Shown here: one piece after another, positions 58,088 through 64,000 of the stretch | How positions within the stretch are numbered: position 1 is the stretch's first letter | Layout: each line of letters starts with the position of its first letter | The notes under the pieces: model-generated | The model's input: the letters and a program-made list of their open reading frames with translations, nothing else | The model's database searches: none | Told to the model about the DNA's origin: nothing | DNA from: CALWPV01 sp045632125 | GTDB taxonomy: Bacteria > Bacillota > Clostridia > Lachnospirales > Bianqueaceae | NCBI GenBank assembly: GCA_045632125.1 | Contig: JAZQWC010000089.1 | Span: 62,001 to 126,000 of the forward strand | Direction of reading: 5' to 3' | Length of the DNA stretch: 64,000 nucleotides | Made by a program: the position numbers and the translations under genes

Positions 58088-59122
58088 TCAGTCTTTCAAC
58101 TGGTTCAATACGCGCACATCAGATTCGAAGAACATCTTGATGTTATTGATACCATACTTCAACATAGCCAGACGCTCAATACCGATACCAAAGGCCAGAC
58201 CGCTGTACTCCTCGGAGTCAATGCCGCAGTTCTCCAGAACCTTCTTATTTACGATACCGGCACCCAGAACCTCGATCCAACCGGTGCCTTTGCACAGCTT
58301 ACAGCCTTTACCGCCGCATTCGAAGCAGCTTACATCAACTTCTACAGAGGGCTCGGTGAAGGGGAAGTAAGAGGGACGCAGACGGGTAGTGGTGCCTTCG
58401 CCGAAGATCTTCTGCACCAGAACATCCAGCATACCCTTCAGGTCGCACAGGGTGATTCCTTTGTCAACAACCAGACCTTCCATCTGATGGAACATGGGAG
58501 AATGGGTTGCGTCATCATCGGAACGGAATACCTTACCGGGGGACAGGATCTTGATCGGAGGCTTGGTGTTCTCCATAACGTGGATCTGACCGGCAGAGGT
58601 CTGAGTACGCAGCAGGAACTCGGGTGACAGGTAGAAGGTATCCTGCATGTCACGGGCCGGGTGGTCCTGAGGGGTATTCAGTGCGGTAAAGTTATAGTAG
58701 TCATTTTCAATTTCGGTGCCTTCGAACACTTCGAAGCCCATGGAAGCGAAAATGTCGATCAGTTGATTACGAATCAAGGTAATCGGATGCAGATTACCGG
58801 GCTCCACAGTCTCAGCGGGCATGGTGATGTCGATCTTTTCAGCTTCGTAGCGCTGTTTCAGCTCTTTCACCTTCATTTTTTCATCCAGCTCAGCAAACTG
58901 TGCCAGTGCCCATTCTTTCAAAACATTGACGCTCTTACCATAAGCGGCTCTGTCCTGAGGAGCGATGTTTTTCATTTCCTTCATTAAAGCACCGATCTTG
59001 CCGGTTTTGTTATCCATGAAGGATTTTTTGAACTCATACACGGCCTTGGAGCTTTCCAAAGCTTCCATGCCGTCGATAATTTCCTGCTGAATCGCAGAGA
59101 GTTTCTCATTCAATTCCTGCAT
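58088..59122 (-). CDS. pheS: Phenylalanyl-tRNA synthetase alpha subunit
   Basis: A 344-residue catalytic subunit. The N-terminal coiled coil (residues 1-85) binds tRNA. The class II core starts HPITLIRNQLIDIFASMGFEV (landmarks HP and GFE). It contains HPARDMQDTFYL (motif 2 region), FRSDDDATHSPMFHQMEG and, at the end, GLAFGIGIERLAMLKYGI (motif 3). ECGGKGCKLCKGTGW is the usual Cys-containing insertion. Start codon and AGGAAA site are clear. The gene is controlled by the T-box upstream. Confidence 0.97.
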   Translation of the reverse strand: MQELNEKLSAIQQEIIDGMEALESSKAVYEFKKSFMDNKTGKIGALMKEMKNIAPQDRAAYGKSVNVLKEWALAQFAELDEKMKVKELKQRYEAEKIDITMPAETVEPGNLHPITLIRNQLIDIFASMGFEVFEGTEIENDYYNFTALNTPQDHPARDMQDTFYLSPEFLLRTQTSAGQIHVMENTKPPIKILSPGKVFRSDDDATHSPMFHQMEGLVVDKGITLCDLKGMLDVLVQKIFGEGTTTRLRPSYFPFTEPSVEVDVSCFECGGKGCKLCKGTGWIEVLGAGIVNKKVLENCGIDSEEYSGLAFGIGIERLAMLKYGINNIKMFFESDVRVLNQLKD

Positions 59123-59184
59123 TGCTTTTTCCTGCTTTCTATTCGAATTTGTGTTGTATGAATCGGGACCCGAACCTGGAAATT

Positions 59185-59438
59185 AAAAAAGCCCCATAAT
59201 CATTCATACAGAATCATTATGGGACGAGCTAACCCGCGGTACCACCCAAATTCAGATATCCTAACAACATATCTGCGCTTTGTTATTCAGTTCATGGCTC
59301 CAATGCTGAACTTCGTTTACAAGGTTCCTACGCGCTCACAGCCAAGGCGCGACTCTCTGGGAGGAATGATCCGGCAAACTACTTAAGAAACGTTGCTTTT
59401 CGAAAAGCAATATTTCTCGTAACATCTTCATAGCCAAT
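59185..59438 (-). ncRNA. T-box leader, phenylalanine-specific
   Basis: On the minus strand the antiterminator motif GGGTGGTACCGCGG (59234-59247) is nearly perfect. A terminator follows: CCCATAAT and ATTATGGG arms at 59192-59223, then a six-base T run at 59190-59185. The specifier TTC (Phe) lies in GAAGTTCAGC (TTC at 59310-59308). CCAGAGAGTCGCG upstream belongs to Stem I. Uncharged tRNA-Phe should turn on pheST. Confidence 0.94.
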
Positions 59439-59444
59439 AGATGG

Positions 59445-59473
59445 ATTATAGCGTATTTGCCCGGGAAAGTCAA
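59445..59473 (-). promoter_or_regulatory. Promoter of the pheS T-box operon
   Basis: On the minus strand TTGACT, a 17-base spacer and a perfect TATAAT, directly ahead of the T-box leader. Confidence 0.85.
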
Positions 59474-59509
59474 GGGGCAAGGTCCGTCCCTTTTACCAAA
59501 TATTACTTC

Positions 59510-59554
59510 TGTACAGAGGGCAAAAAGAGTAGTATAATGTGTCATAGTGACACA
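59510..59554 (+). promoter_or_regulatory. Predicted promoter with an operator-like inverted repeat at +1
   Basis: TGTACA, a 17-base spacer and TATAAT (59533-59538). TGTGTCA-TAG-TGACACA (59538-59554) starts at the last base of the -10 box. Such a perfect repeat over the start site suggests repression by a dimeric regulator. About 200 bases of leader follow before the gene at 59753. They hold no clear gene beyond a doubtful 21-codon frame (59691-59756) that overlaps the next start. Confidence 0.6.
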
Positions 59555-59752
59555 TCTGTGAGCATAAATTGAAGTATCACAGCGAAGAATCAAAACGTAG
59601 GGGCAGTACATAGGAGCAGCACCGGGACACTCGATCAACAGCGATCCGTCCCCATAACACATATTCGCCGCGCCCGACACCAAGGCGGTCATGGCCGCAG
59701 GGGCAAGGCATCATTCGAAAATTCAAGCTGTCTCCGGAAAGAGGGTATGTAG

Positions 59753-60040
59753 ATGAAACAGTACAAAACAATCCAAGTGCAAAAGCAAGTGCCCAATCGT
59801 ATGATCTGCAATTGCTGTGGTCAGGAGATTCAAATTACAAAGCAGCATCCGTACCCGGAGTACGTAAGCATTCGAAAAGAGTGGGGCTACGACTCCCCCT
59901 ACGACGGCGAAGTACACGAAATCGATCTGTGTCAGGATTGCTACGCCAAGTGGATCCGTACTTTTAAATTTGCACCACAGGTAGAAGACAACGATATTTG
60001 CGACGAAGCTTTTGAAGAGGTTTACGAAGAAGATCATTAA
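59753..60040 (+). CDS. Small Cys-rich protein, possible zinc binder
   Basis: A 95-residue acidic protein that I do not recognise. Cys19, Cys21, Cys22 (MICNCCGQEI) and Cys60, Cys63 (LCQDCYAKW) form two pairs that could hold one zinc ion, like a small zinc ribbon. Cys83 lies in the acidic tail. No signal peptide or membrane segment is present. AAAGAGGG precedes the ATG. The gene has its own promoter with an operator-like repeat and a long leader, so it is probably regulated. Function is unknown. Confidence 0.7.
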   Translation: MKQYKTIQVQKQVPNRMICNCCGQEIQITKQHPYPEYVSIRKEWGYDSPYDGEVHEIDLCQDCYAKWIRTFKFAPQVEDNDICDEAFEEVYEEDH

Positions 60041-60044
60041 AACA

Positions 60045-60057
60045 GCGGCAAAGCCGC
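60045..60057 (+). repeat. Perfect tri-loop hairpin after the Cys-rich gene
   Basis: GCGGC-AAA-GCCGC, five base pairs, stands four bases after the stop codon, without a T run. Confidence 0.5.
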
Positions 60058-60077
60058 AAAATGTCGACAGGAAAGCT

Positions 60078-60106
60078 TTGACAAAACGCTTCAAAAAGGG
60101 TACAAT
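60078..60106 (+). promoter_or_regulatory. Predicted promoter of rnz-tsaD
   Basis: A perfect TTGACA, a 17-base spacer and TACAAT, about 65 bases before the rnz start codon. Confidence 0.75.
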
Positions 60107-60171
60107 AAGAAGAAGTCTGTATTCATACAAACGACGACCTGAAAAGGTATAGAAAGGAACTGTCAAATAGT

Positions 60172-61101
60172 ATGTTCGATATTTGTTTGCTGGGCACCGG
60201 CGGCATGATGCCGCTTCCGGGACGCTGGCTGACTTCTTGTTTAATACGTTATAACGGAACTACCGTTTTGATCGACTGCGGCGAAGGAACTCAGGTTACC
60301 ATGCGCGAGACCGGATGGAGCTTCAAAGCCATCGATTATATTTTGTTTACTCATTACCACGGTGACCACATCAGTGGTCTGCCCGGTTTATTGCTTACTA
60401 TTGGCAACTGTGAGCGTACAGAGCCCCTTACCCTGATCGGTCCCCGAGGTCTGAGAAAGATCGTGGAGGGCCTTCTTTTGATTGCTCCGGGCCTTCCATT
60501 TCCCATTGAATATGTGGAGTTGACCCGTGAACAGATCCAGGAACAACAGGAACTACAGCTGGGTGAGTTATTTGTACGTCCTTGTCAAGCCGATCATGGC
60601 ATTCCCTGTGTGGGCTACAGTGTAGAAGTGAAGCGCCAACCCAAGTTTGATCCCCAGCGTGCCAAGGAAGCTGGTATTCCCTTGCCTTACTGGCGCCGCT
60701 TGCAAAATGGTGAGACTGTCACTGAAGCAGATGGAACGGTGTATGAGCCATCAATGGTTTTGGGGCAGGCCCGAAAAGGTTTGAAACTGACCTACTGTAC
60801 CGACTCCAGACCGAAGGAATCCATTGTACGTGCGGCTCAGGAGGCGGACCTGTTCATCTGCGAGGGTATGTATGGAGAGCCTGATAAGCAGGACAAGGCT
60901 AAAGAACATAAGCATATGTCCTATCAGGAGGCGGCTCAGATGGCTAAGGAGGCGGGAGTCTCTGAACTGTGGCTAACACATTTTAGTCCGGCTATGCCAA
61001 ATCCACGGCAATATTTAAGTGAAGCAACGGCGATCTTCCCCAACACCAAGGTGGGCAAGGATCGTATGATAAAAGAGTTTAAGTTTCGTGAAGATGAGTA
61101 G
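60172..61101 (+). CDS. rnz: Ribonuclease Z
   Basis: A 309-residue metallo-beta-lactamase-fold endonuclease that trims tRNA 3' trailers. This fits the tRNA-Leu in this window, which lacks an encoded CCA. The zinc motif is FTHYHGDHISGLPG (HxHxDH). LGTGGMMPLPGRW starts the fold. CQADHGIPCVGYSVE carries a further His, and LTYCTDSRP and LWLTHFSPAM complete the site. Length is standard. tsaD follows after eight bases. Confidence 0.95.
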   Translation: MFDICLLGTGGMMPLPGRWLTSCLIRYNGTTVLIDCGEGTQVTMRETGWSFKAIDYILFTHYHGDHISGLPGLLLTIGNCERTEPLTLIGPRGLRKIVEGLLLIAPGLPFPIEYVELTREQIQEQQELQLGELFVRPCQADHGIPCVGYSVEVKRQPKFDPQRAKEAGIPLPYWRRLQNGETVTEADGTVYEPSMVLGQARKGLKLTYCTDSRPKESIVRAAQEADLFICEGMYGEPDKQDKAKEHKHMSYQEAAQMAKEAGVSELWLTHFSPAMPNPRQYLSEATAIFPNTKVGKDRMIKEFKFREDE

Positions 61102-61109
61102 GTGATCTT

Positions 61110-62120
61110 ATGAAATATCCTGTGATTTTAGGAATTGAGAGCAGCTGTGATGAGACAGCTGCTGCGGTGGTAAGAAACGGCCGCGAGGTGCTGTCTAACG
61201 TGATCTCTTCACAGATCGCTCTGCACAAGGTGTATGCCGGCGTGGTGCCGGAGATCGCATCCAGAAAGCATATTGAGAATATCGACGGAGTCATCATGCA
61301 GGCGCTGGAAGAGGCGAACATGGGCTGGGACGATATTGATGCCATTGCGGTGACCTATGGCCCCGGTTTGGTAGGAGCTCTGCTGGTGGGCGTGGCGGAG
61401 GCCAAAGCTTTGGCCTACAGCTTGCATAAGCCGCTGCTGGGCGTGCATCATATGAAGGGCCACATTGCAGCTAACTACATAACGAACAAAGAATGGGAAC
61501 CGCCCTTTTTGTGCTTGGTGGTGTCCGGTGGACATACTCACATTGTAATGGTGGATGATTATCAAAACTATCGAATTTTGGGTAAAACCAGGGATGATGC
61601 AGCGGGTGAAGCCTTTGATAAGGTCTCTCGTGCGATCGGACTTGGATACCCCGGTGGTCCGCAGATCCAAAAAGCTGCCGAAAAGGGAAATCCTGAGGCG
61701 ATCCATTTCCCCAGACCTTGTTTGGAGGAGGAAGGCTATTCCTTCAGCTTCAGCGGCCTGAAGTCAGCGGTGCTGAACTATTTGAATCAGCAGGAAATGA
61801 AAGGGGAAGCCATTGTGCCGGAAGATGTGGCAGCCTCCTTCCAGGCAGCGGTGGTGGAGGTTTTGGTAACCAAGACCATGCAGGCAGCCAAGGCAATGGG
61901 AGTGAAGCGAGTTGCTATTGCCGGCGGTGTTTCTGCTAATAAGCCTCTGCGTGAGGCGCTGGAAGCGGCCTGCATCAAAAATGGCTACGATTTTTGTCGG
62001 CCGGAGTTCATTTTCTGCACCGATAATGCAGCCATGATCGCCTGTGCAGCCTATTATGAGTATGAGCAGGGCGAAAGTGCGGATCTTTCTCTGAATGCGA
62101 ATCCCAATTTAACATTGTAA
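61110..62120 (+). CDS. tsaD: tRNA N6-threonylcarbamoyladenosine transferase TsaD
   Basis: A 336-residue enzyme that completes the t6A37 modification in tRNAs reading ANN codons. It belongs to the ASKHA/Kae1 family. ILGIESSCDETAAAVV starts the protein and HHMKGHIAAN holds the metal-binding His pair (HxxxH). VSGGHTHIVM, SFSGLKSAVLN and AGGVSANKPLREAL are all family-typical. Length is normal. It shares a transcript with rnz, another tRNA maturation enzyme. Confidence 0.97.
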   Translation: MKYPVILGIESSCDETAAAVVRNGREVLSNVISSQIALHKVYAGVVPEIASRKHIENIDGVIMQALEEANMGWDDIDAIAVTYGPGLVGALLVGVAEAKALAYSLHKPLLGVHHMKGHIAANYITNKEWEPPFLCLVVSGGHTHIVMVDDYQNYRILGKTRDDAAGEAFDKVSRAIGLGYPGGPQIQKAAEKGNPEAIHFPRPCLEEEGYSFSFSGLKSAVLNYLNQQEMKGEAIVPEDVAASFQAAVVEVLVTKTMQAAKAMGVKRVAIAGGVSANKPLREALEAACIKNGYDFCRPEFIFCTDNAAMIACAAYYEYEQGESADLSLNANPNLTL

Positions 62121-62202
62121 ATGTTGCCATGTGCGTTATGCACAAGCAATGCTATAAATCATTTTTCACTTATGAAAATAAAAAAGAAAGGGGATTTCAA
62201 TC

Positions 62203-64000
62203 ATGTATTGTACCCAATGCGGCACTAAGTTGCCGGATGGCACCCCTGTGTGCCCCAACTGTAATGCTACTTTTGCTCCTAAAAAAGAAGTAAAGGTAGA
62301 AGCAGAAGCTCCTGTAGTGATGGAGCCTGTTATGCAAGAGCCTGAAGTTCAGGTAGAAGTTCAGCCCGAGGCTGCTCCCCAGCCCGTAGCTCCTGAAATG
62401 CCTGAAGTTCAGCCTGAGATCGTGCCTGAACCGGTAATGCCGGAAGCACCTCAGATGCCTGAGGGCGGTTTTGATCCGATGACCGGTCAGCCCGTAGCTC
62501 CTCAGCAGCCTAAGGAGAAAAAAACTCTGCTGAAAAACAAATTGTTCCTTGGCCTGATGGCCGGCGGTGCAGCACTGCTTCTAGCGATCATTATCGTAGT
62601 GATCATCATTCTGCAGCCTAAGAAAGTGGATGTATCCAAGTATGTATCCATTGAGTATTCCGGTTATGACGGATATGCCACTGCTGATGTGTATCTGGAT
62701 GAGTGGGGCCTGTATGCTGAAATTATGGAAGCTACCGGTAAGAGAAACTTTAACTACTCTGATCTGGATGATTACACCGACCTGTTGGGTAATGGTATTA
62801 CCGTTGCAGCAGCCATGGATACCATTGAGTTGACCTTGGATAAGGAAGCCAACATTTCCAATGGTGATGTGATAACAGCAACCATTACATATGACAATGA
62901 AATTGCCAATGAGGTGGATATTGAATTCGAAGGCGAAACCGTTAGCATTACTGCCGGCGGCCTGGAGACCGTACATGAAGTTGATCCTTTTGACGGCCTG
63001 AATGTAACCTTTACCGGTATTTCTCCCTATGGTTATGTGGAATATGAATACACCGGAACCGACAGCTATGTTGAGTCCTATTACTTTAGCGCTGATCAGT
63101 ATAACAATCTGAAGAACGGCGACAAAGTAACCATCAAGTACGATACCACCGATGAAAACACCATGTGGTATGGCTATGTAGCAACTGTTAAGGAAATGAC
63201 CTATGAGGTAACCGGTCTGCAGGAGTATGTTACTGCTTATGGTGATATTAATGAGGACTTCATTACTAAGCTGAAAGGCGAGACCGAAGACACCATCTAT
63301 GCCTATGTTGCAAACAACTATTCCAATTCTTATTCTTTAAGCAATCTGGAATATGCCGGTTACATCTTCAGCTACACCAAGCATCCGGAGGACTACCCCT
63401 GGTATACCAACTGCATTTATGTTATCTATAAAGGTGACGTGGCCAAGGCAGATAACAGCATCAGCCGTAAAGTATACTTCCCTGTATGCTTCCGTAACCT
63501 GATGGTTCAGGAAGGTACCTTCTCTTACGATTATAAGGAAGGTCTGACCGGTTATTGCTATGTCGATGGTGTTGGTGTTTGGACCGATGGTTATGTAAAT
63601 CCGCTGAGCTGTTATATGGATCTGGTAGCTTACTATGAAGAGGATTATAACTTTGAATGCGGTGATGGTTTTGAAGAGTATGCTTCTTATACCAGCATCT
63701 CCACTCTGGAGGATATCAGCGCCGAGTATAAGACAACTCTGCAGACCGATGCAAAAACCAGAGTTGAAAGCTATATTACCGATAGCTACGATAAGAAAAA
63801 TGAAGTAAAAGATTTGGCACTGTTGGGTGAATATCTGCTGATCGCCAAAGAACAGGGCAGTGATTTCACTTACAATAACCGCTACATCGCTGTATATGCC
63901 GGTAAGGTGACCAATCAGGATGGTAAGTTTGAAGAAACTACCGTATACTATCCCATTGTATATAATGGTATTGTTGCACTTCCCAATGGCGAGTATATGT
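62203..64000 (+). CDS. Zinc-ribbon membrane protein with large C-terminal domain (incomplete)
   Basis: The frame runs open from the ATG at 62203, behind AAAGGGG, to the window end, at least 599 residues. The N-terminus MYCTQCGTKLPDGTPVCPNC is a zinc ribbon (two CxxC pairs). A Pro/Glu/Val-rich linker with PEVQ and PQ repeats follows to about residue 110. One membrane helix comes next (around residues 117-138, LFLGLMAGGAALLLAIIIVV). The rest is acidic, Tyr- and Thr-rich, probably beta-structured and extracellular. Function is unknown. The architecture resembles other zinc-ribbon surface proteins of Firmicutes. Confidence 0.75.
   Translation, partial: MYCTQCGTKLPDGTPVCPNCNATFAPKKEVKVEAEAPVVMEPVMQEPEVQVEVQPEAAPQPVAPEMPEVQPEIVPEPVMPEAPQMPEGGFDPMTGQPVAPQQPKEKKTLLKNKLFLGLMAGGAALLLAIIIVVIIILQPKKVDVSKYVSIEYSGYDGYATADVYLDEWGLYAEIMEATGKRNFNYSDLDDYTDLLGNGITVAAAMDTIELTLDKEANISNGDVITATITYDNEIANEVDIEFEGETVSITAGGLETVHEVDPFDGLNVTFTGISPYGYVEYEYTGTDSYVESYYFSADQYNNLKNGDKVTIKYDTTDENTMWYGYVATVKEMTYEVTGLQEYVTAYGDINEDFITKLKGETEDTIYAYVANNYSNSYSLSNLEYAGYIFSYTKHPEDYPWYTNCIYVIYKGDVAKADNSISRKVYFPVCFRNLMVQEGTFSYDYKEGLTGYCYVDGVGVWTDGYVNPLSCYMDLVAYYEEDYNFECGDGFEEYASYTSISTLEDISAEYKTTLQTDAKTRVESYITDSYDKKNEVKDLALLGEYLLIAKEQGSDFTYNNRYIAVYAGKVTNQDGKFEETTVYYPIVYNGIVALPNGEYM

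Noticed and set aside
59691..59756. A 21-codon frame overlapping the start of the Cys-rich gene by ATGA.
   Set aside because: Only a weak ribosome site and no recognisable composition; mentioned but not called as a gene.
1..64000. CRISPR arrays, rRNA genes, insertion sequences, prophage or integrase genes.
   Set aside because: No regularly spaced repeats, no rRNA-like sequence, and no transposase, integrase or phage structural gene was found in any frame.

Overview
The window looks like chromosome of a Gram-positive anaerobe of class Clostridia, probably gut-associated. The evidence is the Shine-Dalgarno-rich gene starts, two T-box leaders (tyrS, pheS), an hprK/Crh-type catabolite control pair, murB-whiA-crh synteny, an F-type ATP synthase with a Na+-type c subunit, lipoprotein signal peptides, and catabolism of rhamnose and (by inference) an amino sugar. 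I cannot name the genus.

Layout. 1-2.4 kb: the end of an Mrp/NBP35 ATPase gene, then hprK-glcK. 2.4-9.9 kb: a complete ATP synthase operon (atpZ/I-like, atpI, B, E, F, H, A, G, D, C) closed by three hairpins in a row. 9.9-12.3 kb: murB, whiA and an HPr-like crh, convergent with an M19 dipeptidase. 13.4-18.9 kb: a rhamnose operon (DUF4838 protein, rhaB, rhaA, rhaD), followed by a DMT exporter and a tRNA-Leu. 20.5-28.9 kb: an oligopeptide/oligosaccharide-type ABC importer whose permease C and both ATPases carry large insertions. 29-32 kb: a radical SAM gene, a TIM-barrel-like protein of unknown function and a divergent AraC regulator. 32.2-45.9 kb: a long operon that looks like amino-sugar or glycan catabolism (PIG-L deacetylase, two tandem DUF4838 proteins, Zn-dehydrogenase, NagB-like deaminase, PfkB kinase, class II aldolase, GH20 hexosaminidase, cytidine deaminase, FAD oxidoreductase, Gfo/Idh dehydrogenase). 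45.9-48.9 kb: a methionine ABC transporter (metQ, metN, metI) preceded by a strong promoter, a 37-codon open frame with ten Met codons, and an intrinsic terminator. 49-52.8 kb: an AT-rich AAA ATPase, then T-box-tyrS-GNAT-HIT. 52.8-55.6 kb: a collapsed toxin-antitoxin locus and a serpin lipoprotein. 55.6-59.5 kb: pheS-pheT behind a T-box on the minus strand. 59.5-64 kb: a small Cys-rich protein, rnz, tsaD and a truncated zinc-ribbon membrane protein.

Most notable: the Met-rich leader peptide in front of metQ has the layout of a classical ribosome-mediated transcription attenuator, with a plausible antiterminator by eye. I know of no well-characterised Met-codon attenuator in Firmicutes. Next are the enlarged Opp-type importer, with a competing-hairpin element between the binding-protein and permease genes, and the DUF4838-containing glycan cluster. 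Other points are a two-carboxylate c subunit, an HPr paralogue that kept Ser46 but lost His15, and a recurring class of small perfect hairpins in spacers between genes. All structures were read by eye; no folding program or database search was available.
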